From positions 20,849-84,848 of IMG/VR virus record IMGVR_UViG_3300035458_000037: DNA of 64,000 nt. One strand, given 5' to 3'. The notes beneath the pieces were generated by a model. It searched no databases and was not told the origin of the DNA. It saw only the letters and a program-made list of their open reading frames with translations. The translations under genes were made by a program, and so were the position numbers. This DNA is from a virus. Shown here in pieces: positions 7,835 through 15,107 of this stretch; position 1 is the first letter of the stretch; every line of letters begins with the position of its first letter.

Positions 7835-8096
7835 CTTTCTTCTCCTTACTAGACGCCGACACTTCGGTTTTTTTATTGATGATTCCACTTGTGGTGCTGG
7901 CTCCAATAGCTCCACCCAACAAGAGCAACACTCCGCTATCTATTTTAATTCTTCGTAATACACAGATCATAACTAAGACCATGGTAGTTATATTCCAAAG
8001 ATATCTAATAATACGATCACTTGAAATACATCCATCGTTGCCAGTAATACTATTCTTTATTGTTTGAATAAAACCAGTGGCCATTAATATGTTCAC
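7827..8096 (-). CDS. Holin-like two-TM protein
   Basis: An 89-residue protein starting at GTG five bases after GGAGG. It has two hydrophobic helices (about 30-48 and 55-75) joined by a short basic turn and a charged Lys/Glu C-terminal tail, the shape of class II holins, which pierce the inner membrane to time lysis. The next gene overlaps by eight bases and is spanin-like. No endolysin gene was recognised nearby, so the lysis role is inferred from topology and context. Confidence 0.5.
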   Translation of the reverse strand: MNILMATGFIQTIKNSITGNDGCISSDRIIRYLWNITTMVLVMICVLRRIKIDSGVLLLLGGAIGASTTSGIINKKTEVSASSKEKKDE

Positions 8097-8129
8097 GACA
8101 GCCTCCGAAGTAAAAGTGTAACACCTCTT

Positions 8130-8159
8130 ACGCAAAAAGGAAGTAAAATTTGTTATAAT
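8130..8159 (+). promoter_or_regulatory. Phage promoter, TGCAA/TATAAT type
   Basis: ACGCAA, 18 bases, TATAAT followed by ATATAT, with TGT before the -10. It faces right in the divergent gap between the - strand holin-like gene and the SSB operon. Confidence 0.75.
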
Positions 8160-8202
8160 ATATATGTAGTGATTATATTTATCCGAGAGGAGGTGATTGG
8201 CA

Positions 8203-8223
8203 ATGTGGCATCCGTTCTTATAG
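8203..8223 (+). other. Leader mini-ORF, six codons
   Basis: ATG TGG CAT CCG TTC TTA TAG (MWHPFL) eight bases after GAGGAGGTGA, a very strong Shine-Dalgarno. It lies in the transcribed leader. It may be a leader peptide or a ribosome-loading minigene; chance cannot be excluded. Confidence 0.35.
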
Positions 8224-8237
8224 AAAGGTAAAACGCC

Positions 8238-8276
8238 AGAAGCGGGATTTTCCCGCTTCTCAACAGGATATTTTTT
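8238..8276 (+). promoter_or_regulatory. Leader hairpin, possible attenuator
   Basis: AGAAGCGGGA and TCCCGCTTCT form a 10-bp perfect stem with a three-base loop, followed ten bases later by six T. It lies between the promoter and the first gene of the SSB operon, so it could attenuate transcription. Confidence 0.5.
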
Positions 8277-8292
8277 AGCAAGGAGAACGAAA

Positions 8293-8562
8293 GTGATCAA
8301 AAATATTATTACTCAATTAGTGAATATCGTTAGAGAAGATCCTGCTGAAATTTACAATAAAATTTACAATATGCGTGGAATAAGCACAAGGTCAAAAATA
8401 AGCATTATAGCCGCCTGTCTAAATGATCAAAAAAGTATTGATTTACACGATAAGGATTTGGAAACCCGATATCATGTAATCTATAGGATAATCAAGTCAT
8501 TACGGAAAACAATTAATAAAAAAAATGGTTGCACATCTGAGGAGAGTGTGTCACCGTTGTAG
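8293..8562 (+). CDS. Hypothetical protein
   Basis: An 89-residue basic helical protein starting at GTG after AAGGAGAACGAAA. No domain is recognised. It leads the operon that contains the ribbon-helix-helix microprotein and SSB, so an early role is plausible. Confidence 0.55.
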   Translation: MIKNIITQLVNIVREDPAEIYNKIYNMRGISTRSKISIIAACLNDQKSIDLHDKDLETRYHVIYRIIKSLRKTINKKNGCTSEESVSPL

Positions 8563-8576
8563 TATGAGGCATTCTA

Positions 8577-8735
8577 ATGATTAAAAAGAAACCACATGTT
8601 TTTAGGCGACGGTTTATAACGATAAGAGTATCAATCCAAGAAAAAGAGATTCTCGTAAAAAAAGCCGAAAGTTTAAATAAGGATGTCTCTACGTATATTC
8701 GAGAGAAGCTCGAATTAACTAATAAGGAGATTTGA
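8577..8735 (+). CDS. Ribbon-helix-helix microprotein
   Basis: A 52-residue protein with the pattern of a ribbon-helix-helix DNA-binding unit: a basic N-terminus, a short strand (FITIRVS), helix A (about 20-31), a turn with Asn-Lys-Asp, and helix B with Y-I-R-E-K-L (about 39-46). Such proteins dimerise and bind operators with the strand pair. It overlaps the SSB start (TGATG) and may autoregulate this operon. Confidence 0.55.
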   Translation: MIKKKPHVFRRRFITIRVSIQEKEILVKKAESLNKDVSTYIREKLELTNKEI

Positions 8736-9217
8736 TGAGTAGTAATTCTTGTTTTCTGCACGGCTTTGTTGGTAAAGATTCGGAGTTGAAAATGACTCCG
8801 AGTGGAATGGCGTTGCTTTCTTTTAGTTTGGCTACTACAGAATCATGGAAAACTCAGGCAGGTGAAAAGAAAGAGAAAACACAATGGCATCAGATTAAGG
8901 TTTGGGGGAAACAAGCTGAAGCTCTTGAGAAATATGTAAAAAAAGGTATTGAACTTGTTGTTATGGGAAAGATTGAATATACGGAAGCTCCAGATAAAGA
9001 CAATCCAAACAAAAAGGTTTATTTTACGAACATCATATCAGACAAGGTTGATTTCTGTGGGAAGAGAGGTGATTCGTCTGGTCATAGAGAATCTCCAGAT
9101 CCAGAACCGCCTGCGCATATTCAGGGACAATCAAACGGTGGCTCGGATGATCGTAGACAATCTAGTAGTGCTCCTGCTTCACAACCTAATTACGGAGACG
9201 AGGATATTCCATTTTGA
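8735..9217 (+). CDS. ssb: Single-stranded DNA-binding protein
   Basis: A 160-residue bacterial-type SSB: an N-terminal OB fold (1-108) with the family's LxxxPSGxxLLSFSLAT and QWHQIKVWGKQAE blocks, a Gly/Ser/Gln/Pro linker, and an acidic tip ending DEDIPF, the usual docking site for replication partners. It starts at ATG after AAGGAG; its last gene position before a terminator suggests high expression. Confidence 0.93.
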   Translation: MSSNSCFLHGFVGKDSELKMTPSGMALLSFSLATTESWKTQAGEKKEKTQWHQIKVWGKQAEALEKYVKKGIELVVMGKIEYTEAPDKDNPNKKVYFTNIISDKVDFCGKRGDSSGHRESPDPEPPAHIQGQSNGGSDDRRQSSSAPASQPNYGDEDIPF

Positions 9218-9252
9218 TATTTATACTAAACTTTGTAGATAAGTATTAAACA

Positions 9253-9281
9253 AAAACACCCACATGAATGTGGGTGTTTTC
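9253..9281 (+). terminator. Intrinsic terminator
   Basis: AAAACACCCACAT and ATGTGGGTGTTTT form a 13-bp palindrome-like stem ending in a T-run, downstream of ssb. Confidence 0.85.
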
Positions 9282-9294
9282 GTTAGGAGCTTCA

Positions 9295-9843
9295 ATGGAA
9301 ATTGAGGAGTCAAACAATGGTGTATGTAGGTATAACGGATTCGTTGGTCACCTCGAACGTGATCCAGGCTGTGAAAATCCCAGGAACTCAAATGTGTTGT
9401 GTCACATGGTATGCGGTCATAAACGATATACCCTCGGTGATACTCACTCTTACAATTTAAAAGATTTTGATGGATGGGATTCTTTAGAGGCTAAAATTAA
9501 ACAAGATAGTCCTGGTTGTTATATCTTACCAATATATATGCTCGATCATAGTGGTCTCTGGATATCTACGAGATCATTTTCATGTCCATGGGATAGTGGG
9601 CAGATTGGATTTATTTATCTTTCCAAAGAAACATTCGAAGCAGAGTTTTCAGATACTTCAGAAGATCTTGCAGAATCAATTATGAAAGATGAAATAGAAA
9701 TATACGATCAATACTTAAAAGGAGAATGTTATGGATACATCATTGAGAATCAGGATAGAGAAGAGGTTGATAGTTGCTGGGGATATATAGGTCGCAGTAA
9801 CGCGAGATCTGCACTTCTTGACGCAATCCAACGCATTTCTTGA
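9295..9843 (+). CDS. Conserved phage protein of unknown function
   Basis: A 182-residue acidic protein starting at ATG after TAGGAGCTTCA. It carries the block L-P-I-Y-M-L-D-H-S-G followed by F-S-C-P-W-D-S-G-Q-I-G-F-I-Y (about 80-110) and a later Y-L-K-G-E-C-Y-G-Y segment, which I recognise as a family of uncharacterised proteins common in phages and plasmids. No enzymatic function is known to me. Confidence 0.6.
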   Translation: MEIEESNNGVCRYNGFVGHLERDPGCENPRNSNVLCHMVCGHKRYTLGDTHSYNLKDFDGWDSLEAKIKQDSPGCYILPIYMLDHSGLWISTRSFSCPWDSGQIGFIYLSKETFEAEFSDTSEDLAESIMKDEIEIYDQYLKGECYGYIIENQDREEVDSCWGYIGRSNARSALLDAIQRIS

Positions 9844-9854
9844 GTGGGAATAAT

Positions 9855-10061
9855 ATGCAAGGTCATAAGCTTATCTATATCTCCAACCTGAAGAATGGTT
9901 TTATCATTGAGCCGGTGAAAGGTGACGATGAAGAAACGATTCCAGATGCGGTAATGGCGGCAGGTAAAAATGATAAAGAAAGAATTATTAATCTGTTAAA
10001 AGCAATATGCGATGAATTTGGATTTGAGTTATCCGATACTGTAATAGTATACGAGAAGTAA
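9855..10061 (+). CDS. Hypothetical protein
   Basis: A 68-residue acidic protein; the chosen ATG lies behind GAGTGGGAATAAT. A TTG 15 bases upstream overlaps the previous stop and is a possible alternative. It sits directly before the radical SAM gene with a one-base gap, so a partner or substrate role is possible but unproven. Confidence 0.5.
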   Translation: MQGHKLIYISNLKNGFIIEPVKGDDEETIPDAVMAAGKNDKERIINLLKAICDEFGFELSDTVIVYEK

Positions 10062-10062
10062 T

Positions 10063-10707
10063 ATGTATATACAATTAACAACTAGATGTAATATGGAATG
10101 TCCTCATTGTTGTTTTTCATGTACTAATCGCGGGAATGATATGACCAAGCGAACCTTTAAAAAAGCTTGCGAAATAGCATGTTATTATGGTGATACGATC
10201 GTATTAGGAGGTGGCGAACCGACATTGCATCCTTTATTTGAAGAATTCCTTGGAATAGCTATGATAGCTACCGCTAGAAATGATCTAGGTATTTATATCG
10301 CAACAAATGGAACTAACGAATACTTAACCCTTAACTTATTAGAATTATCAAAGAGAAGTGAAGGTCTTTTGTGTTGTCAAGTGAGTCATGACAATTATCA
10401 TGAAATGGATCTTGTATCAGATAAAGTATATGAATTAGCAGAAAAGTATCATGCCTTGAAACCAGCATATCATATAGCTGCTGCTGGTAGAGCTAAAGGA
10501 AAATTAGATGCAGAAAAGAGATGTTGCTGTGACGACTTATTTATCAATCCACACGGAGACGTTTATCTTTGTGGTTGTAGAATAAGTAAGTTATGTAATA
10601 TAACGCATAAGAAAAATATAAGTATAATAGAAAAGTATTATAATAATTATGATATTGAAGATAAATGCGAAAAATATGGAGACATATTACAAGCATTGTC
10701 TGCGTAA
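10063..10707 (+). CDS. Radical SAM protein
   Basis: A 214-residue protein with the radical SAM cluster motif C-x3-C-x2-C at C9, C13 and C16, and GGGEPTLHP (about 48-56), the SAM-binding GGE block. The C-terminal part has CCC, then C-G-C and a further C, reminiscent of an auxiliary cluster region. It would cleave S-adenosylmethionine to start radical chemistry; the substrate is unknown. It is short for the family, so the barrel is compact. Neighbouring small proteins could be substrates. It is the last gene before a terminator. Confidence 0.8.
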   Translation: MYIQLTTRCNMECPHCCFSCTNRGNDMTKRTFKKACEIACYYGDTIVLGGGEPTLHPLFEEFLGIAMIATARNDLGIYIATNGTNEYLTLNLLELSKRSEGLLCCQVSHDNYHEMDLVSDKVYELAEKYHALKPAYHIAAAGRAKGKLDAEKRCCCDDLFINPHGDVYLCGCRISKLCNITHKKNISIIEKYYNNYDIEDKCEKYGDILQALSA

Positions 10708-10716
10708 CACAAGAAC

Positions 10717-10751
10717 AAAAAACAAAAAGGTGCTAGCCCTTTTTGTTTTTT
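10717..10751 (+). terminator. Intrinsic terminator
   Basis: AAAAAACAAAAAGG and CCTTTTTGTTTTTT pair perfectly over 14 bp around a TGCTAGC loop, giving a stem that ends in the T-run. It closes the ssb-radical SAM region. Confidence 0.85.
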
Positions 10752-10755
10752 AGCT

Positions 10756-10785
10756 ATGCAATTTATCATTGAAATATGTTATAAT
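10756..10785 (+). promoter_or_regulatory. Phage promoter, TGCAA/TATAAT type
   Basis: ATGCAA, 18 bases, TATAAT followed by ATATAT, with TGT before the -10. It follows the terminator directly and drives the polymerase gene through a long leader. Confidence 0.8.
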
Positions 10786-10790
10786 ATATA

Positions 10791-11037
10791 TGGTAGGGAG
10801 AGATATCTGTTAGGCGTATCTCCAAATACCAAAAGCAATACTGACTTGAATAAAAAAGGTCGCACAGTAATTGTCAGTGCCTAGTGGCACGGAAAGGGGC
10901 AGTAATGAAAGATAAAACAATACTTTCAGAGATAGTGAATCAGCCTAACTGGAGTGGAAGATGCAAGACCCATTCCAGTTAAACAAAAAGAAAGGGGGCT
11001 TAGCCCCCGGATATTTTAACTATGCAAAGGAGGTAAT
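10791..11037 (+). ncRNA. Structured leader RNA before polymerase III alpha
   Basis: About 250 bases with no long gene. Visible pairings: GGTA..GAGATA with TATCTC..TACC (about 10791-10829), ACTGAC with GTCAGT enclosing GTGCC-TAGT-GGCAC (10877-10890), AACTGGA-G-TGG with CCA-T-TCCAGTT (about 10947-10980), and GGGGGCT with AGCCCCC (10994-11008). It ends in AAAGGAGG before the TTG start of the polymerase. It may be a regulatory 5' leader or a separate small RNA; covariation is not available here. Confidence 0.45.
10905..10982 (+). CDS. Possible leader peptide, 25 residues
   Basis: A 25-codon open frame after GGAAAGGGG inside the leader RNA. Its second half (codons for NWSGRC... to the stop) lies within the AACTGGA/TCCAGTT hairpin, so ribosome movement would alter leader folding. 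It may be a leader peptide; coding is uncertain. Confidence 0.35.
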   Translation: MKDKTILSEIVNQPNWSGRCKTHSS

Positions 11038-14000
11038 TTGTATTGTGATATCGGTTTTCATACAGATCTCACTCTTGGTAGATCAGCGCTTAGATTTAAG
11101 TATCTGAAAAATTTAAAATTTAATAATCCAATAGCTATTTGTGATAACGGAAATATGTCTCAATTAGTAAAGAGTTTAAGTTTAAATAAAATGAATATTC
11201 CAGCCGTTGAATTATTTGTTACCACTTCATATAAAGCGAAATATAGAACGAATGATGCATTAAGATTTTTTGCATTTGATGATGAGGGGTATCAATCATT
11301 ATGTAAAATGATTTATATAGCAAATGTTAATAAATATTATGTGCCACGTATTGAAATACAGGATCTAATATTCAATGGAAACATTGTCTGCGTAGCAGAC
11401 AATGATTTTCTGTTTATAGAAGAATTGCCTATTGATAAAACATTTATTGCCATCAATGAAAGTAGTAACCCAGGTGACGAAATCTATCTTAAATATAATC
11501 CAATATTTTATTATAGCTCATACGCTTTGCATAAAAGAAGTCTAGATGCCATATCACTTTTATCAGAACGTCAATTCACTCATGACGGAAATGTATGGTA
11601 TTATGACGATTCGCATTATGCGATTGCATCTTTGATACCTGATGCAATTGCAAATTACAGCAATCTGCTGAAGAAGCATTCCTCTCCAATCATAAAAATG
11701 GAAGATAGATATCCAGTCTTTTGTCCAGAAGCCGATCAGCTTTTTGATGCATTAGTTGAATCAGGTTTTGATAGGAAATGTCCACAAACACCGCAGTATA
11801 GAAATAGACTTGAGTTTGAGAAGTCTGTAATCAAAAAGATGAAGTATGAAAACTATTTTTTGGTTAACTGGGACTTCATTAATTGGGCTCGCAACAATGA
11901 CATACCCATTGGACCAGGTAGAGGATCTGCGGCAGGATCATTAATTGCATATTGTCTCGATATCACCAAATTAGATCCAGTATCTAATGGATTGTATTTC
12001 GAAAGATTTTTGAATCCTGAGCGAATATCTCCTCCAGATATTGATACTGATGTTGACTCAGAAGACAGATCTAAGGTTGTTACATATATAAAAAATAAAT
12101 ATGGAAGTGACCATGTTTCGAAGATCGTCACCTTCACAGAGTTGAAGTCCAAGTCGGCCCTGAAGGACGCAGCGCGGCTGTATGCCATTGCGCCGGATGA
12201 GATCAATGACATCACCGCTCTCTTTCCGCCCGCTGTCTTCGGCGTTACACCACCCCTGGAGGAGGCCTATGAGGTTGCCGCTATCAAAACCTGGGCGGAT
12301 GCACATCCAGGGGTCTGGAAGGACGCCAGGGAGCTGGAAGGGTTCGTCCGGGGAACTGGCGTGCATGCCGCTGGTGTGGTGATCGCTCCCAAGAAGCTGA
12401 ATGAAATAGTTGGAGTGAACACAATAGATGGTGAAGAAATATGTCAGTTGGATAAGGATGATGCAGAAAAGTTTGGACTTCTCAAATTAGATTTGCTTGG
12501 ATTAGAAACACTTCATTTGATTAAATCGACTCTTACGAAGATTGGTAAATCGTATTATTCAATGGAGGATATATCGCTTAACGACGCAAGCGTCATTAAA
12601 CGGTTCGCGTCTGGTGACACTCATGGCATATTCCAATTTGAATCCGACAATATGCGCAAGCTGCTTGTGAGAGTCAATCCCACATCATTTGCCGATATTG
12701 CTGCTGTAACCGCTCTTTATCGTCCCGGCCCACTTACATCAGGGCTTACAGAAGATTACATTAAGAATAAAAATTCTGAGAATCCCGAATATTCATTTCC
12801 TGAATTCAAAGATTTATTATCTGAGACTTATGGAATCTTTGTTTATCAAGAACAAGTTATGCTTGTGTCTCAGGTAATATCAGGATTTAGTTTGTCTCGT
12901 GCTGATACTTTGCGAAAAGCTATAGGTAAAAAGAATAAAGAATTGATGATAGTTCTTGAACGCGAGTTTATTGATGGAGCTGTTAATAAAGGATACAACG
13001 AAGTTGATGTTACAAAACTATGGAATCAAATATTGAAGTTTGCAGATTATTGTTTCAACAAATCACATTCATATGCATACACAATGTTATCGTATTGGTC
13101 AATGTATCTGAAAGTATATCATACCAATGAATTCATAGCTGCGAAACTTTCTTGTGACATGAAAGATACTTCTGAATTGAGAAAAGATTTTTATGAATTT
13201 AAAAAAGATACAGAATTCTTTGATCCATGTATTAATAAATCAGATGAATCATTCGTTCTCTCTGAAAGTACGGGCGTCATGATAGGTTTAGGAGCTATCA
13301 AAGGATTAGGTAATCTAGGAAAGGAGATTATCAAATATAGGCCATATGATAAAATTGCACAATTCTTTGATAAGGTTAAGATAGATAAGTCTCAATTGAT
13401 ATCTTTGATTTATGCTGGTGCTTTTGATTGTTTTGAGAAAGATAAAAGTGTCTTACTAGGTAATGTAGAAAGATTCTTAAAGTTTAATAAGGATAAATCC
13501 CATTCGACAATCATTGAGCTTTTTGATCCGAGCGATGTCTTCGACCTGGACCTGTCGAAGTGCCAAATCCCGCCCGACGCAAGCACCATGGAAAGGGCCT
13601 GCTATGGCTTCAATCTGCGCCATGGGTTCATCAATGAGCGGAGGTGGGTGGTTGAGCACCTGAAGGATAATCACGTCGTAGGGACTATTACAGACGTGAA
13701 GCGCACAAAAACCAAAAAGAGTAAGGAGGATATGGCTATAGTATCAATCTATACTCATAATAAAACAATGAAGGTTTTGTTATTTGGTCAAGAATATGAA
13801 AAGTATAATAATCTGCTGGTGAAAGAAACAACATGTGGATTTACTGGGGAGCTAAAAGAAGGAGAAGAACCAACGATATTTGTTACAAAGATGTGTGACG
13901 AATGTAGTATTAAAATTACTCGTGCAGATGTAACTATAAAGTTATCCGCAAGCAATGAGAGATTAAAAGAGAGATTTGATTTATTGATGTCTACACACGA

Positions 14001-14151
14001 GAATGGCGATACAACAATGTCATTGTTTAAGTCTAATGCCATAGGAGAAGCTGAATATGTCTATGATTACGAAAGAAAAATATTATATAATAGAGCCTTA
14101 CATTCATTTCTCAAGGATACAAAATTTGAGATTGTGTTAGAAATTTTCTAG
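11038..14151 (+). CDS. dnaE: DNA polymerase III alpha subunit (C-family polymerase)
   Basis: A 1037-residue replicative DNA polymerase of the bacterial C family. In order: a degenerate PHP domain (1-200, GFHTD in place of the usual metal-binding HxH), palm with GPGRGSAAG (about 292-300) and catalytic PDIDTD (D334, D336), the third Asp in KLDLLGL (about D485), fingers with R-A-D-T-L-R-K-A-I-G-K-K (about 621-632) and F-N-K-S-H-S-Y-A-Y (about 674-682), then a C-terminal region expected to hold HhH and OB folds. It is shorter than E. coli DnaE (1160). The start is TTG five bases after AAAGGAGG. No epsilon-like exonuclease is seen in the window. Two GC-rich islands lie at about 12120-12400 and 13520-13690. 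Confidence 0.95.
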   Translation: MYCDIGFHTDLTLGRSALRFKYLKNLKFNNPIAICDNGNMSQLVKSLSLNKMNIPAVELFVTTSYKAKYRTNDALRFFAFDDEGYQSLCKMIYIANVNKYYVPRIEIQDLIFNGNIVCVADNDFLFIEELPIDKTFIAINESSNPGDEIYLKYNPIFYYSSYALHKRSLDAISLLSERQFTHDGNVWYYDDSHYAIASLIPDAIANYSNLLKKHSSPIIKMEDRYPVFCPEADQLFDALVESGFDRKCPQTPQYRNRLEFEKSVIKKMKYENYFLVNWDFINWARNNDIPIGPGRGSAAGSLIAYCLDITKLDPVSNGLYFERFLNPERISPPDIDTDVDSEDRSKVVTYIKNKYGSDHVSKIVTFTELKSKSALKDAARLYAIAPDEINDITALFPPAVFGVTPPLEEAYEVAAIKTWADAHPGVWKDARELEGFVRGTGVHAAGVVIAPKKLNEIVGVNTIDGEEICQLDKDDAEKFGLLKLDLLGLETLHLIKSTLTKIGKSYYSMEDISLNDASVIKRFASGDTHGIFQFESDNMRKLLVRVNPTSFADIAAVTALYRPGPLTSGLTEDYIKNKNSENPEYSFPEFKDLLSETYGIFVYQEQVMLVSQVISGFSLSRADTLRKAIGKKNKELMIVLEREFIDGAVNKGYNEVDVTKLWNQILKFADYCFNKSHSYAYTMLSYWSMYLKVYHTNEFIAAKLSCDMKDTSELRKDFYEFKKDTEFFDPCINKSDESFVLSESTGVMIGLGAIKGLGNLGKEIIKYRPYDKIAQFFDKVKIDKSQLISLIYAGAFDCFEKDKSVLLGNVERFLKFNKDKSHSTIIELFDPSDVFDLDLSKCQIPPDASTMERACYGFNLRHGFINERRWVVEHLKDNHVVGTITDVKRTKTKKSKEDMAIVSIYTHNKTMKVLLFGQEYEKYNNLLVKETTCGFTGELKEGEEPTIFVTKMCDECSIKITRADVTIKLSASNERLKERFDLLMSTHENGDTTMSLFKSNAIGEAEYVYDYERKILYNRALHSFLKDTKFEIVLEIF

Positions 14152-14195
14152 ATTAATAGGGATTCGTGATAATATGAATAGCTGAGGTCAAGCGC

Positions 14196-15107
14196 ATGAC
14201 TGTATATAACATTACGGAAGTTCCGCAATCTACAACAGCCCCAGCTATTCGAAATGATATTCCTGTATTTATTGGAAAGTCTTCGATACTTAATCATAAA
14301 TCAATAAGTTTTATTAATGGCGATTATACAAAAGCAACATTATCACTTGATGTTTCTGTGCAACAATTTAATGAAAACTTTGTAATTTCATATTGGCGTG
14401 ATTTAGTAACTCCATTTAATGCAACTACATTAGTAAATGGACAAACATTAATCAGTGTCAATGCAACGGTTGTTGCAAATTTGGATGCGACAAAGTTGAT
14501 ATTTGCTCTGATTGATAATAGTGGAACATTACTGTTCACATCTCCCGTAAGTAATATAGTTTTTTCTCCAGATAATACAAAAGTATTAAGCGTAATAATC
14601 AAAGATCCACTTGTAGTTAGCACACAAACAAAAGGCTCTATCTTAGGAATAGCGCAGGAAAGTATACCTTATACTTACAGCATGATTACTAAAGTTTATA
14701 CTTTGAATTATACCCCGTTATCTTCTGTGACTGGACTATCTGTAGTGACTTCGAAATCATATGTTGAATATGAGACTCTCAATACAAGTGATTATTCTGT
14801 AATCACAGATGAATCTGTGATTACAGAGTCCAACCAAGATATTTTACGTGGTCTCAATGCATCAGAGCAAGCTGTCGTCATTCCAGCTTACTCTGATGCA
14901 GATATTTCAAATGTAATTAATATTTTAAATATCCTAACTCCAGGATATTATATTACCCCGATAGGAATGTCGGATACTTTTAATTTAGCTATTGCAAACT
15001 ATGTAAAAAGTATTACTAAAAGTAAACCTTATTCAGCTGTATTACCGCCTGCTGCAATAGTAACTCAAAATACATTAGTAAGTGGTGCTACATATGTCAA
15101 ATCTTAA
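14196..15107 (+). CDS. Sheath-like structural protein (partial sheath paralogue)
   Basis: A 303-residue beta-rich protein. Its C-terminal block (A-V-L then I-V-x-Q-x-T-L-x-S-x-A-T-Y-x-K-S) aligns with the end of the sheath half at 30045-31016 (A-A-L-L then D-I-V-K-Q-L-T-L-T-S-A-T-Y-T-K-S), and the preceding segment follows the same sheath-type layout. So it looks like a paralogue of the N-terminal sheath half, perhaps a sheath cap or initiator. It overlaps the next gene by 14 bases. Confidence 0.5.
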   Translation: MTVYNITEVPQSTTAPAIRNDIPVFIGKSSILNHKSISFINGDYTKATLSLDVSVQQFNENFVISYWRDLVTPFNATTLVNGQTLISVNATVVANLDATKLIFALIDNSGTLLFTSPVSNIVFSPDNTKVLSVIIKDPLVVSTQTKGSILGIAQESIPYTYSMITKVYTLNYTPLSSVTGLSVVTSKSYVEYETLNTSDYSVITDESVITESNQDILRGLNASEQAVVIPAYSDADISNVINILNILTPGYYITPIGMSDTFNLAIANYVKSITKSKPYSAVLPPAAIVTQNTLVSGATYVKS

